64,000 nucleotides of DNA from Polytrichum commune (GCA_950295325.1 OX485808.1:20730527-20794526); one strand, 5' to 3'. Shown: positions 22,895 through 36,530, counted from the first letter of the stretch. The notes: generated by a model from the sequence alone, not told the origin. Translations and numbers: made by a program.

Positions 22895-24990
22895 GAGCTA
22901 AGGTAATTTCATTTTTTACAAGTGTAATTAATTTCCAGCTTCAACACAACTTCCCACAAATCTTGATTGCCACAACAAGAATGTGTTGAATACAGTTACA
23001 GCGATCATCCAAAATGCAACATTGGAGGATTGTTGGGTGCATCGAGATATCCTCCACATCGAGTGTTTTGTTACATATTGTATGCTATTATTGCCTATGG
23101 CGTCATATAAATTTCCCATATGAGAATGCTCGTCATCACAGACATACATTGTCATCAAATTTATGAAAGCCTACATATGTAGATCAACAGGTTCTGCTTC
23201 ATGGATTTTGCCCATGAGCATGACATCAAAACAAACACTGCACAATGGAAATTGTACTGAAAACTTAACACTTCAATCCCTCAAATCCGTCAACTTGTTT
23301 GCAGATTCCTCTTTTTCTTCTCCATCATGCTACATTTGAATGTAGATTGTACTTTCCCTGTATGGTGGAGCGCAACCTGGTCCGCATCAATCTGGCAGCT
23401 GGAGTGCTTCCAGTGAACTTTTTGAAGATAGTAAACACAAAATAGCTTCCATAGCATTGATATGAGGAAATATTTATATTGCCATGTTGCACATAAAGAA
23501 CAGTTCGGAGCAACTTCAGTTACAAAGGCGCAGCGCTTGCAGGAAATTCCATTAGCCTCCATCTGGTTCACTAGTCTGGACAAGGATTCAAGCCACTCAA
23601 GCAAGCTGAAGGTGAAAACATTGGGAAGTACTTATAGATCAGAGATTTCTTCTCTAAGTGTATTTGAAACCGGAATTAACATCAAAAATCTGAATTAGTA
23701 TAGTGAATATAAGTTGGGGTGAGTCCACCATAAACCTACAGGGGATAAGTTTTTATGCGAAGCCCGAAAGTCCTCACCAGTACGTTGTGTGTCACAGAGA
23801 TCTGCAAATCTACCATTACTCACCCTACTAGGATACAGGTCCCAGAGTACACGGCCTACACAATTGAAAAGATTGTAATTCTATGATGATGGTAGATATA
23901 CAACTTTTTCAGTTGCTTCCTTCGGGATTGGGATTCGTGATGGTAGGGATTCGTGATGGTAGGGCTTCGTGACTCATGAGTACTTGAATTTGTGATTACA
24001 AGATCAGAGTGTCAGGCAACAAATTAGGACTAATTTCATCTACCGTTCACTTGGCACTCTCAACTCGCATATTTGATTCTATGATAGACAGATCCCAATA
24101 ATCAATAATTGGATTGGCAGTCACCAATAATCAAACAACCTCAACAAGGTTGATGCTCTACAAAGAGCACTAGTCAATCAGTGATGGACGGTCAGTTACT
24201 TGCAGGGCAACACTCTGATCTTGTGGTTGCAAGTTCAAGTACACAGAATCACGCTTACCTACATGTTGGACAGGAAATCAACACTCTGGTTGGCAAATTT
24301 GGAGTTAAGAAGACATGATCCCCTTAACAACAGACAGATGAATATGAGAATGAAGAGAACAAAAGGAGAAAATTTGGTGCAGACACTGAGCCACAGATCA
24401 CGGGAGTAAAAAAGTATTGAAAACGAAGAAACCTTTTCAGTAGACTCACGCCTTTAGGAGTTCATTCTGGAAAAACTGATTCAGTTGCACAGGTAGTTGT
24501 AGTTGTAGTTGTAGTTGAGTACGCCCATATCTTGAAGCTGTCAGTACATGCTAAATCTGACATTGTCTGTTACAATACACTGACAAATAACAGGAGCATT
24601 AATGCCATACATTTTGGCCTATCTGATATGCTCTGATTGGGGTGTACTTCCCCTGTATGCTCGTTTGCAAGGACTCATTATGTGACAACCATAAATACGG
24701 TATAATGTTTCAAGGGAAAAAGTTGGCAAGGCCATATCCATGCAAAATTTGGTATTCCATGCACATCACTGCAGATCTCTGCATGGGTTCTCATGGCTCT
24801 CCTTCAACTATGTCAATCTCTAATACGAACCACCAATAACAATATCAAACATGTTGATATATAGGAAACAACTTATGGACACATAGGTCCTTAATTCCAA
24901 CATAGATGGAGACACATATCTGCAAGACTGCCTGACCATTATTGTCAGAACGACAACTTGCAGGCTTGGGAAATTACCCAAAATCGTACA
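22895..24990. other. Downstream flank of RNF25-like gene, microsatellite only
   Basis: Includes (GTAGTT)4 at 24,493-24,516. Short frames near 22,928-23,158 and 23,290-23,698 lack recognisable domains. The last few hundred bases are probably the gene's 3' UTR. Confidence 0.5.
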
Positions 24991-24994
24991 TGCA

Positions 24995-27900
24995 CTACAA
25001 TACAAGATCATTAATACCTTTGGTGATCAAACTTTGACCTTCTATACCTCCTGCTGCTCCACTTGAATCCACATCCATTGGAGTTGTGTTGAATCGACCG
25101 CCTTTGTGCCTTACCCGCCCGGACCTACCCCTAAAACTTCCCCTAAAGCTGCTCCTTCCACCCCTATCACTGGAGGCAAAAACAGAACTAGCAGAGGCAC
25201 CATGGGCTGCAGCTCCTTCGAATAGTTCCCTGCCTGTAGGAGTAGAAGAAATTGGTTTCTCCTTGATTACACTGTCCCTTGTAGGGAGCTTCAAAGATGC
25301 CTCACCTGTGAAAACCACTGTTGAGGGGTTACTGTCCTTGGCTATTTTAGATTGATGTGATTCAGGGTTTCTGTGCTGATTTGAGGTAGATGCTGCTGTT
25401 CTACGAGACATGCTTTGCTGCTCTCGAGTACCTTGAAAGGTACCAGGCCTTCTGGAAAATTGTCTCCCATGGCCTCTATGACTTTGACGATGTCGTCCTC
25501 CTTTGCTAGACATGGAAGTTGAGTCATGAGTGGGAACCTCAATTGCATCATTGGATACACTTTCACTGGTGACAGATGTGGCTGGCTGAACCTCAGCTTC
25601 TTCAGTTGATTGTGGAACTGCCATCGAAGGTACCACCATACCAGGGAGAATGACCTCAAGCTTCTTAGGCTCAAGAATACCCCCACGAGCTTTTTGTGCT
25701 TCAAATTCAGCAGCAAAGCGAGCTTGGCGGGCAATCTCTACATCACTGTGTACTACTGTTGCCATTTCAAGAGGCTCCTCATCAAGGATTTCCTGAACAG
25801 ATTATGAAGTAGTAGGGGTTTATATCAGTAAACTGCAGATGACATGTACACATGCCAACACATACAATACAAAAGCTTAATACTGGACTAATACCCTAAA
25901 TTCATCCCATCACCATTACAATCTGCCATATCAAAAGGTGTAACAATTATGTCTCACTACTTAGGATAGATGCATTACTTTGTTCTCTGAAGCACTGGAG
26001 ATTAAATAGTCTCGGACATGAGCGATGTCATTTGGATGCACAACACATCGGCACAGTGGGCATAGCACAACTGGAATTTCACCTACTCCTTCCAAAACCC
26101 TGTCCAAAGTACACACAGCAGAGCTTAAATTTTCTAGGATGCACAATTATGGAAGTATTTGTGTACAAAGAAAGGGGACTTTGCATCTACTCAATATGCA
26201 GAAAAAAAATTACAGATATAGATACTTAATAAATGGTCAATGATGAAGTAAATTAACAAAGAAATAAATGGGATTCACCTAGAAGTTCCAAGAACTCTCT
26301 CCTCCTGCCCTTCAGAAGATGGCTTCGAGTGCAACCATCTCCACCATCTCCCAAAACAATCACTGTTGAAAAAAGAGTATTCAATGGTGAAGCTTATAGA
26401 CTTCATAATCCACATTTGCATCTAGATGGTCATGAAGTACACAAATTATAAGAGATGTAGTTATATGCTTAGTCGGTAAATGAAAGCTAACTGTTTGATT
26501 AGATTGATAGCACTATCTTATCAATTTTTGATAAAAGTCCAATTTGCCATCACATGTTTCCAATTTCTCAGGTGAAACTGCTGAGGACATACAGAAACGG
26601 AACGGTACAAGACATGAGCATTTGCACAATGGATTTCAAGCACTTTCAGTCTTCCCAAGTCATCAAAAGAAAAGTGATAGACTTCTTATGTTGTCAGTTA
26701 ATATGTGCAGTTTCAACATCTCTCCTCATCATCACAGTTGTTACATTATCTGGAAACCTATGCATCCCCAAGATGTGCCCATGTCATGAAAAATGATCTT
26801 TAGCAGGGTAGGACATATATTTATTGCTGAAGAAATCAAATCTGCATCATTCTAGATATTTGTTAACTATAAGAATTTTGACTTCAGTACCCTCTTCTGT
26901 CTGGAAGACACATACTTCTGAAACAAAACAAAGAATTATTCCAACCTGTGAAAGCAGTGAAAGCATGACATGAGCTTCATAAAGGGCTGCGTCTCAGCTT
27001 CAGCATCAGGCACAGCTAGTGGCAGCATGCAAAAACAGCAATCTCCATGAGGCACATTCATGCTTGTCAGTAAATCCTTTGCTGCCTGCCAATGACAGCC
27101 ATCCCACCAAGGTATCAGTCCTTTATAGTCATATAGCTAAGACTAGGCATGGTTATTTTCAGATTCATATCCTTCAATTTTATTGGACACCAAAATGGTC
27201 ATTAAAGTGCAACAATTATGTCTCACTGCTTAGAATAGATGCATTACTTTTTTTTCTGAAGCACTGGAGATTAAGTAGCATGACATGAGTAATGTCATTT
27301 GGATGCACAATACATCGGCACACTGGGCATTGCACAACTGGAATTCCACCCGCTCCTTCCAAAACCCTGTCCTTCCTTACATGTCCTTCATTAGATATTA
27401 CATCCTGATTGTAGTGAGATCAGACCATTTGACTAGCAAACAACGCATGAAAACTGACACCAGAGCATATAGGATAGCAGATGAGAACTGCAACAGTGCA
27501 ACACCAGTATATATGGAAGCTTGTACAGGACATTCAAGAGGAACAAAACCCACCACCAATTCACACATCATAAGAGAACAGAGTAAATCACCAACTGAAA
27601 ACATACCTCAGCTAACACAAGAAGCAGGGGTTGTGGTGATAGTTCGTCAACTTGAGCATGCAGATCAGATAACAACTTTGCATGCCTTCTGTCATCCAGC
27701 CCCTTTGTGTCTTTCAGATTGAACGCAGGCGCTACTGCTGGATACTAGTGGCACCAAAAACACACCCTATTCATCTTCAAAACTAGTGACGTAATGAACT
27801 TCACTCATTAAAAAAATAAAAAAATAAAATCATTTCTACACAAGCAAGACACTCATGTTTAAATTTTTCTTACAAACAATAGTAGACATGAAAATTTCTC

Positions 27901-28825
27901 ACACATAATAAGACAATTGCCTCTAAACCCAACACAATCTACCTGATCATTGGCTTTGATTTCAAGTACCGCTTCCACAAACTGCAGGTTCAACAAACAA
28001 CTGTTTAGCAGCTGAAAATTGCACCCTAGACACCCTACTCAAAACCAAACACCCTAAAATCTTGCACAACAAGTACGTATTGATTATGATAATGTCCACC
28101 ACCTTAACATCAAGCTCTCATCTTGGTTTTGGGTCATCCACCAATAAAACTTTTCAACCCTATGCATACGGAATTCAAATATGACATGGTTTGGTGCGTT
28201 CGGATCCCATGTCGATTGCTAACGAGAATCCCTTGGAACCTTTGTAATCCAATAATAGTATATATGCGCAGCGCTTCAAGTGACGGTTCTAGCACCATCT
28301 ACATTAGGATTAATTTAGGTTTTGAGATGCACAATGTAGACTCTACATTAACCTGGAATCAAACAATAAAGAAAGACTCTCTTGCAAGAAGCATTCATTG
28401 CATTTTGCTTGAATAAGTGATTTGTCTTGTCAAGGGCTAACAACGTCGTATTCTCCAAACTTTTTACAATTCAAATCTGCTGACTTCCAGACGGAGTATT
28501 CTCTGGCTACCTCTCTTCCATTATTCAAATTTGCACCACTATTCGATCTCAAACATACATCCAGAGCCTACATACATTAAAAAATCCTCCATAAATCTTT
28601 GCCACCTATTGAAACATCAAAGGGTTTTAACTCGGTGAATTCCCACTTGGATTACAATCAGAAACTTGAAATTGCAATTCCCCCTACCTGCACCGAGATG
28701 TTAGCTGCAGTTCCCGGTTTCAAAGTGACAGTCACATGAGGTGGCCATCGCTGCACAATTGTGCACTCGTCCGCATACACTGCCTCAAATGCCACCACTT
28801 CTTCCTCCACTTCTTCGTCCGCCAT
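24995..28825 (-). CDS. RNF25: RNF25-like E3 ubiquitin ligase (RWD + RING-H2), 7 exons
   Basis: RNF25-type ligases bind E2 enzymes through an RWD/RING unit and ubiquitinate substrates. Minus-strand exons, with GT-AG borders and consistent phases: 28825-28688, 27981-27943, 27744-27607, 27085-26946, 26362-26279, 26099-25979, 25792-24995. Total 1458 nt, 485 residues. Start MADEEVEEEVVAFEAVYADE. RWD domain about residues 1-118, with KDTKGLDDRRHAKLLSDLHA matching the family. RING-H2: C121, C124, C146, H148, H151, C154, C193, C196, with the second part in CFHCFHSDCFGRWWRWL and the last in CPLCRC. The long last exon gives a low-complexity basic tail with Arg/Gly-rich stretches (RGGRSSFRGSFRGRSGRVR) that may bind RNA. 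Intron 1 contains a dispersed repeat and intron 3 a decayed exon-6 duplicate. No lesion is visible. Confidence 0.93.
27250..27373 (-). pseudogene. Decayed duplicate of RNF25-like exon 6 within intron 3
   Basis: About 160 bp here match exon 6 plus flanks (25,930-26,105) in the same orientation. The copy reads VLEGAGGIPVVQCPVCRCIV then HPNDITHV, against VLEGVGEIPVVLCPLCRCVV then HPNDIAHV in the gene. After that a net 2-nt deletion shifts the frame. The acceptor ACAG/G and a following GT are kept, so it could still splice in and disrupt the protein. It lies out of order, between exons 3 and 4, so it arose by local duplication and not by simple adjacent tandem duplication. Confidence 0.88.
28015..28320 (+). 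repeat. Dispersed repeat in RNF25-like intron 1
   Basis: Diverged copy of the repeat at 14,290-14,620, in the same plus-strand orientation and therefore antisense to the host gene. It occupies much of the 706-bp intron 1. No terminal repeats were defined. Confidence 0.6.
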
Positions 28826-29480
28826 ATCGTGCAAACCTCAAAACTTGGAAACAAAACTCCCTCCCACCAACCAGCCGCACTCCTTCACAAAATTCTCACT
28901 GGAAAACATACCCATCCGCTCCAATTCATCAAAAATTTCACTCACACCATCATCCCAATCCCAATCCTCCTCAACTTCATCACCATCATTCTCGTCAACA
29001 TCAAGATCAACATCATCCCTCACCAAGAGCACCAGAACCCAAAAAAGCCTAACAACACACCCATTCGCAAACCCTAGCTCTCTCCTCACTATTCAATCAG
29101 CAGCACAAATTGGAATCGAACTTACATCATCAAATAGGAATCGAAAACACGGCGAGACCCAAACAGGATGTAGAGTGGCATCCGCGAACCGGATTTTCAA
29201 CTTGTTCGGCAAAGATCGATTGTGATAAACTCAACCTGACAGAATAGGAAGATGAATAATAGCGATCCATGCCAGCAAGAATTTTTGGCGGTGGATTCAA
29301 GAAGACGGCCTGGTGAGTGCCAACTCTGTCTGTTCGATGATGGATGATGGGCTTGGGATTTGATGTTTTCGGGGCGGGGGAATGATGGACGGCTGAGATT
29401 GCATCTCGCTAGGGTAAATTCTCCAGATGCTGTTAGATCGACGGCTGGCGGCTTCCTAACCCTTTCACATTTCACACTTA
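28826..29480 (-). promoter_or_regulatory. Upstream region of RNF25-like gene
   Basis: About 650 bp between the start codon and a Harbinger-type element. The first 300 bp are C/T-rich on the plus strand (purine-rich in gene sense). Presumed to hold the promoter and 5' UTR; no specific motif is claimed. Confidence 0.35.
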
Positions 29481-30944
29481 GGGCCGATTCAAGTGGGGTC
29501 CCCAAGTCCCACTCATGTCAACAAAGTGGCAAAGTCCCAACTTTTGAGCCTCAAGACACCATAAAAATATAGTTGATTATCATTAAAGTCGGATCTTTAT
29601 TACTCCTTTGGTATAATTAATGACATCACAAAAGTGTAAACTTGAATTTCATAAACCTTCCAACCATTGTTACCAGAGTGTGTTTACAGACTTCATGAAC
29701 TTTTTAAATGAGTTCATGATTCTTTTCATTTGACTTGACATGTGGCACACCTCAATTTCATGATAGTGGACCTTTACCTTTAGCAACTTCATGAAACTTC
29801 CAAATCAATTTCATGAAATACAACAATCTTTTGAAGATGATGGACACATCTTCTTATTTTTGCCATTATATAGTCCATTTCTCAATGTTGCAGAATGTGT
29901 ACTTGGGCACATCAAAAGTTATGTCCAACAGATGGTCTCCAAAATCATCAAACATCATTAGGTCACATTGATGATGATGTACAAGCAAACATTGCAAACG
30001 TGGTTCAAGGTTGGATATAGTAAGAGAGTTCAATTGAAATTTCGGTAGAGCTAAGTTTGAGGTCCATTTACCTCTCACTAGGGTACATGTCATGGCAACA
30101 TGGATGAGATTTATATTATTAGGCAAATGCAAACAAGGTTTTTGTGGTGGCGGCTTGTGATTGATTACCCTCACAAGAGTTTTGATGACTGTCGTAGTCA
30201 AGACTTAGCATGTAGATGAGCGGTGATGGGTTAACCTATGAATTGATTGTGTGTTCTAATAAACTTTGTCGCTTCAAATTTTGTAGCAATTTCCATATTC
30301 ATGAGAAAAAAAAAAATGGAATTTGCATTATCATTAGAAATTGTTTCTCTTCGCAGAAAAAATAATCTCCAAATGTTACTCCTCCTAAACATATGCAAAC
30401 TATCTTAGTTTATTAGTTATAGATGCCTCGACCTTAGTCTTGGGGAGAAATTAGAAGAATCTTATAAATGTTGTACTGTTCTTTATGAAATAGAATTATA
30501 CAATTCACGAAATCGTTCACAACGTGTACTGAAAATGTAAAAAAAAATCAAGTTAAATTGGCTACTATATAATGAACTTGGTGTATGATTCCAATGAAAT
30601 CAGTAGAACCTATTGCTAAATTGGCTCGTAAGATCATGAAATTTGAGTTTTCATTCACGTGGAATAGATCTTAGCAAAGGAGTATTTCATGCAAAAATAT
30701 TCGCAGGACTTGTGTTGAGAGTTGAGTCCAACTTTTTGCTCGACCCAACTTTCTCAACACCAATTCCAAGCCTCACCTCCAAAAAGTGAGGTCATGTAGC
30801 ATCCATGTTTGACTTGGGACTTAGGACTTAGGATCATGTGTGAATTGGTAAGTCCCAATTTCCATGCTCTCAACGGTTGAGATTGCTTGGATTAACCTCA
30901 AATGACTTGGGACTTAGGATCTGGGACCCCATGTGAACCGGCCC
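29481..30944. mobile_element. PIF/Harbinger-type element, 1464 bp, non-coding
   Basis: Left end GGGCCGATTCAAGTGGGGTC and right end (reverse complement) GGGCCGGTTCACATGGGGTC are flanked by TTA at 29,478-29,480 and 30,945-30,947. Subterminal 'aagtccca' motifs recur near both ends in opposite orientation. The open frame at 29,866-30,201 (minus) has no transposase motif. The terminal GGGCCG(G/A)TT is shared with the element at 20.6 kb, so the two are related. It sits just upstream of the RNF25-like promoter region. Confidence 0.82.
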
Positions 30945-30963
30945 TTACTTAAATGATCCTCAA

Positions 30964-31331
30964 CTACACTAAATATGATATCACCAATTCTAATTGTCTT
31001 GTTCAATACTAATTGTCACCGTGGTGTAGTGTCACCAACACTAAATGTCAACCCAACATTATTTGTCATTCTCTGTAAAAAATTTGGTGGATTATAGATT
31101 TACAGTGTTGGAATTACTGTCACTTACAAAGTGATTTTTCATCCAAATTACAATCATCCATGACAATATTTCATCACAAGTTGCTGACAAGAGAAGGTAG
31201 GGTTTTGACCAATGGATGAACTCACCCATCATCCATGAGAATATTTGATCAATTATTCACAAAAAGTGTCATCCAAGAAGTTACCATAATGACATAAAAT
31301 ACCATGACATAAAATATGATATTTAGTATAC
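30964..31331 (+). mobile_element. ~365-bp MITE, (CT)ACACTAAATAT family, copy 3
   Basis: Starts CTACACTAAATATGATAT and follows copy 2 closely ('cacaagttgctgacaagaga', 'ccaatggatgaactcaccca'), ending near ATGATATTTAGTATAC. It lies 20 bp beyond the Harbinger element. Confidence 0.72.
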
Positions 31332-31539
31332 TTTTTCGTACCTGTAATGCTTGCCACTTCAATTCACCATGTAAACCACAAGGAGAAAGCACCACATGCA
31401 TGTGAACTTGAGAAAACAATGAGGATTCTCCATGATATGTCCATGAAATTTTCTCATAAGTATGTGGACATATCAAGTAAGTATCTTGTGTCATGACATG
31501 AATCCATTGCTTTTGATCCATTTGCTATATCTATGGCAT

Positions 31540-31775
31540 TTCTTATGAATAAGTTTACAATAAATGACAGTTATTGTAACATTGTAAATCTATAATGCCC
31601 AATTTTTTGCACAAGGAATGACAAATAATATTAGGTTTCCTGTGAGTGAAAACAATTTGGGCATTATAGATTTGCAATGTCAAAATGTGAAATTCTTGTA
31701 GTATGTACATGGGTAGTTTACAATTAGTATTGAGCAAGACAAATACAATTGGTGGCAATAAACAATATGTAGGGG
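31540..31775. repeat. Rearranged inverted pieces of the ACACTAAATAT MITE
   Basis: Two inverted segments, about 31,579-31,602 and 31,655-31,679, form a near-perfect 24-bp stem (ACATTGTAAATCTATAATGC...). Both match interior parts of the neighbouring MITE family. Confidence 0.5.
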
Positions 31776-32932
31776 AGTGCTAACGAATAGGGAACACAAC
31801 AAACAACTCATTTCCTTGTTCTATTTGGAGTAATTAGTTCTGAGATGCTGTAAACAACCCACAAGACCAAGGGGTAATGAAGGCTAGGGAAAAATGGAAT
31901 TAAAAATGCATCAGACAAACAAGACTATCAATACTAATAATCATTGTGTAAACTGATAGTTGCATGTCTTTCATTTTACTTGGTTATTTCATCGCTTCTT
32001 GGATGCCTCCACTTTCTCTTTTGATAAACAAACATACTGCTTATCTCCTAAAAACTCCACAATTTCTTCCTCTAAATATATATACGGGGTAGTGTTAAGA
32101 GGGGTTCACTATCAGACGCAGAGTTGAATGTGGATAGATATCTGCGAAACAAAACCCTTCTGGTAACCCCTCATGTTTTGCGATTGCAGACCGTGATTCG
32201 GCAAGCTGCTAAGAAATTACAGAGCAACTAGTTTATGTACCAAGATGTCGGAAACTTGGTTTTGAAGGAAAGTCCAGGTTACAAATCCATTTGTGTCCCT
32301 TCACTGGCAGCCACTCCAAATCTTACTATTATGATCAATTGCCTGGAAATCCACGTGGTTGATTGAAATTCATGCCAGAAATCCAACAAATGTTTCAAAC
32401 AAGTGAAGTATCAATAAAAATTGCACTACCATCCAGCAGTTCCTTAGTTTTGTGGCCTGGTCGGGTGCATCCCCTAGTCCCCACAGCGCACCAAAACTTC
32501 CAAGCCTCCAGATCCTCACGGGTGCAATATAGACAATACCTGATGCTCAGATGTAACTTAACTGGGCTCATGCTCATTAGTGAAAAACATCACAAACTTC
32601 TGCCTTGGATATGAATCTATAGCTAATTGTTAGGAAGTAAAGAGAAAAAAGCCTAAGGTTTCTGTACACACCATTCTGAACTAAGAGTCAGTCCCACTAA
32701 CCAATTCACCCAATTCCCTTCAGTTCCTAGATACGATCTAGTAGCTCTTTTCAGATATGCAGCGCACCTGCTTAGTGTGTGAACTTCTCAGTGTCTCCAA
32801 TGCTGCACGAGACTCAAGATCATACACTTGGAAATCCAGTCTTTGATGATGCACATTTTATGAGGAGGGAAGGTGAGATAGCAACTAGGTCATCTACATA
32901 AGCAGTGATGAGTAACCATGTAACTCACTGAT
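31776..32932. other. 3' flank of TMEM115-like gene, no gene seen
   Basis: No convincing coding sequence. Frames near 32,363-32,614 lack domains. Probably includes the gene's 3' UTR. Confidence 0.45.
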
Positions 32933-35900
32933 TTACACAAGTTCATCAGATGCCAGTGACTCAAGGTTTCCTTTTGAGGAGCTCTTCGGAGCTACACCTT
33001 CTACCCCTCCTTTGCTTGCTGTACTTAGTCTCTCCTCTAGAGCACGGGCCCCTCTTTCCCTGTTCACAAAGGAATTTACAAACAGAAGTGTTTTGTTGTC
33101 AGGACAACTGTTTAGTCATCATTGAATAGCTCCCCTGGAGCTGGAGGGCATCTAGGACTCAGGTCCCTCAAAAAGAATATGGTTGAAGGACAAATTTATT
33201 CACTGTATATGCCCTCAGAAGATTAAATCGAGTGATCAGGTTGACTTCAGAGTAAGACCAGATTCACTCAAGAATCTGCAAGGAACTGGGAGGTACACAA
33301 CCTTTTCAACCTACAGATTCACCACACTTAATGCCCGGAACTTCCAATGCAATGACTTTTCTAGCACATGAATATCCATCTTCCTGAGTTCTTGTTAAAA
33401 TCTCAACATTTCTTAAACTTGGACATATCCCTAACCAACAACAGGAAAGGTGGGAAGTATACCGTCGTCTGCTGGCCTCCACAGCATCAGAACCTGGAAG
33501 GGGCTTTCCAAGTTCAACCCCTGCAGCATCTTCAGCATCTAGACTCCTTCTCCCACATAAGAGCTTCTCAAAGATAGTTGAGATGGGAACCACAAAGCGC
33601 CTGCCATGGAAATCACAAAGTATCAACCCCTATGGGAACCACAATAGTACCCACATTGATCAGCGACACTGACTTGAATCCACACTTTGACAGACTAAAA
33701 TCACTAATTGCAGCTAGTTAACACAACAACAAGAGTTATTGACAGTAACAGCCTGATGGAAAACTCTGACTTGCAAATCCCAGCTGCCAACATATCACAC
33801 TGACACCCAATATTAAGAAAAATAAACTAGATTAGATATATGAGAAATACAAGATGATATGAATCTGGAACGTACTGTAGGGGTCCAGGGAAGAAAGTAG
33901 CGAAGGCAAATTCAGCACTCAAGTCCCCTTTGAACCCTGATTCAGGTTTCTTCTGGAGATACCGCAAGTACATCCAGGCCCCATATGTCCCAAATACAAC
34001 AAATGGCACATGTTGAATCGGCTCTGAGGAGAAGACGCTGCTCAAAAGCGAGAGTCCCACAAATACAGAAGGAAACCACTGCACCCATCCAGTGCACTGT
34101 CTTTGTCAGAACCACTTTACTTCTATCACAAGCTGCCCCACAGGATTGAATGTTACACCTATAAAAACAAAGTGGCTGCTTGTCACATATTACTAGATAG
34201 AGTTCTAAACCAAAACAAAATCACAACATTGCAGAAATTACCAGACCTTAGCACGCAGTTTGAAGAATGCTGCTATTTCTTGATCTGGCATGATCTGCTT
34301 CACAGCCACCAGAAACCCAGCGAGCACTCCGTGGAACCCTGATATGGGGGCGTACCTGCAAGCAAATCCACCTGTTACTCTCAGGAAGAGGTTCCAAAGA
34401 ACACACATGGCAAATAGCTTGACACATGCTATTTTGTTTATATACAACACCAAATCCCAAGTCAACCTTGTCCTTTTTTTTCCAAGATACCAATAGCTAG
34501 GCTTTTGCCCTTCCTAGTGTATACAATCATCTCCTTCAAGGAATCACTCCCTTCTGCCTCTTCTATGCAATGCTCATGATGATCTAATCATCAGATACTT
34601 GGCTAAGAGATACTGACACAGAGATCGATATCCAATTAGCAGATCATTGACCCTTTGCAGGTTAAAGAAGTCTTCACAGGTCTTCGTTAACAACACTAAT
34701 AAAACTGCAGGTATTAAGCAAACCAGGGACCAACAAAGGATATTAATGACTCACAAGTAGCTTTCTCGTCTTGTGATGATGTAGAGGAAGATGGCCAAGA
34801 CAAAGGTGTTTGCAGAAGCAAAGAAGTTAACAAAAACGATGAACTTGAAGAACTCCCTTGAACCCCAAAACGGCTCCAGAAGCCTTCCAACAACAAGTAG
34901 GGAAAATATGCTCACTGCCAACTGCAGTCAGTAATCAGAATGATGTACAAGAAGAGTGTCAGCAGTGAGGTATGCAAATCATGATGTGCGATAGATAAGA
35001 AGTCATTTGCAACAATATAAAAGCATATATTCCTCCACATTTTACAGAGATGTTTACAAACACTGTCAAGCCTTATTTGCTGCAGCAATACAAAATTTCC
35101 AACACCATAGATATAGCATCCATACATGTGGCACATCCCAGCAACTCCACCATTGTATTTAATTTCCAAAATAGAAACTCATGTGTGGTGTTAGCAGCAA
35201 AAATAATCTTCACACCCTCTCCCTCAAAAGGACCTCTCTCTCCAGGGAAAAAGTAACTTACACCCAAAATTGATGTCTCCAAGTAGCCTGCTGTGACAAT
35301 GTTCCAGACGAAAGGTATAAATCTGAAAAATAAAACATGTGCACATAGCATCAGACCTTTCATAAGATACATCTCAGTAGATCACATGACTTGGCTATTG
35401 AAAAGGTAGAGTATCAATCAGCATCTTGGACGCACAAAAAAGAACTTCAATAAATTTCCACCACATCCTTGTCAGACACTCCACCAACCATGAGGAAAGA
35501 GGAGGAGGAGGAGGAGAGGTAAACGTGTTGCACGTTCATAACAACAATTGCACTCTAAACAATTTAATCAATGTGGATATAACACTAACTGAGCTTCAGA
35601 ACGTACTTTCCAGGAATCAGGGAAGCATAGAGCGTGGTGTAAGGAGTGACTGCATTTGCAAGGAATCCTGCAACAAGGACTGCAGCTAGCCCTTTTGAGA
35701 GTCTGGTGAAGCCTGTAAACAAACCTCCTGTCTGCATGAGCAACCACCATTGTACATCAACAAAATGCATTCTTTAAACATGAAGCTTGGAAGGAAGAAA
35801 ACCTACACTTTCCCAAACAGCTAATATGACTTTTAAATTTACTTGATGTACGACACAAAAGACATCTTAGTCAAAAAACAAAAACTGGTAATAAATTCTG

Positions 35901-36530
35901 GAGCGGTTGACTTCAAACAGTTGCTTATACATACATGTAACATTGCATAGGCAAACTAACCAGGTGAAATTTTGAACACAAAGGGCCTTGTATGTTTGAC
36001 AAACTTGTGCAGGCTAACTTAGACCCAATGTTGCTGAACCCTCGTCAATACTCCATTTCACCCTCCAGTGTTAGCAACACACGTTTGACTTAAAAATCTC
36101 TTGCCCTAGCCATTAGTTGGAATTCTACACAAACCCGATATAGAAAACCTACAGCTTAGCAATTCACACATGCGATACTAACCAGTAAACGCATACACCT
36201 AATCCAGATTACTAATTACAGGGATTCAGGTAATGGACCTTTATCAATGTATCTTTGTAACATCTATTTTTCGCTACAGCCCTCTGAAACTAAAGATCCA
36301 CCTCAAAAGTATCTTTGATGAGATTGAGAAAAGACAGTTTAGGTAGATTGTTAAGAAGTGCCATAAGTGCTCTTACAAACTGTAAGCAATGTCAATGCCA
36401 TAGAAAGACACGCCACATACATCTTGCGTGGCAAAGAAGAAATTCCAACAATACCACCGATTCACCAGTTCCCATTACCAATTAAGCAAAATGGAAGCAG
36501 CAAAGGGAATAGTGAACTCACTTCTGCCAT
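32933..36530 (-). CDS. TMEM115: TMEM115 / rhomboid-like protein 19 family membrane protein, 8 exons
   Basis: TMEM115 proteins are multi-pass, rhomboid-fold Golgi membrane proteins without protease activity, linked to retrograde Golgi traffic. Minus-strand exons: 36530-36522 (MAE only), 35731-35607, 35322-35262, 34921-34755, 34355-34247, 34078-33876, 33600-33463, 33059-32933. Borders are GT-AG with consistent phases, giving 939 nt and 312 residues, near the family norm. Landmarks: FTRLSKGLAAVLVAG (TM1), FIPFVWNIVTAGYLETSILG, LLEPFWGSREFFKFIVFVNF, APISGFHGVLAGFLVAVKQI, FGTYGAWMYLRYLQKKPES, FAFATFFPGPLQ, then a cytosolic tail with PLPGSDAVEASRRRERGARA. The 9-nt first coding exon is the least certain part; it is chosen because ATGGCAGAA precedes a GTGAGT donor in the right phase. 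Single-copy intact; a broken inverted duplicate lies 5-11 kb away. Confidence 0.92.

Noticed and set aside
25086-25734. Frames overlapping the last RNF25-like exon
   Set aside because: Shadows of the basic, Gly/Arg-rich tail in other frames; the exon phase fits only the 24,995-25,792 minus frame.
28736-29225. Plus-strand frames of 103-154 codons opposite the RNF25-like start
   Set aside because: Ser/Thr/Pro/His-rich frames caused by C/T-rich sequence antisense to exon 1 and the upstream region; no domain.
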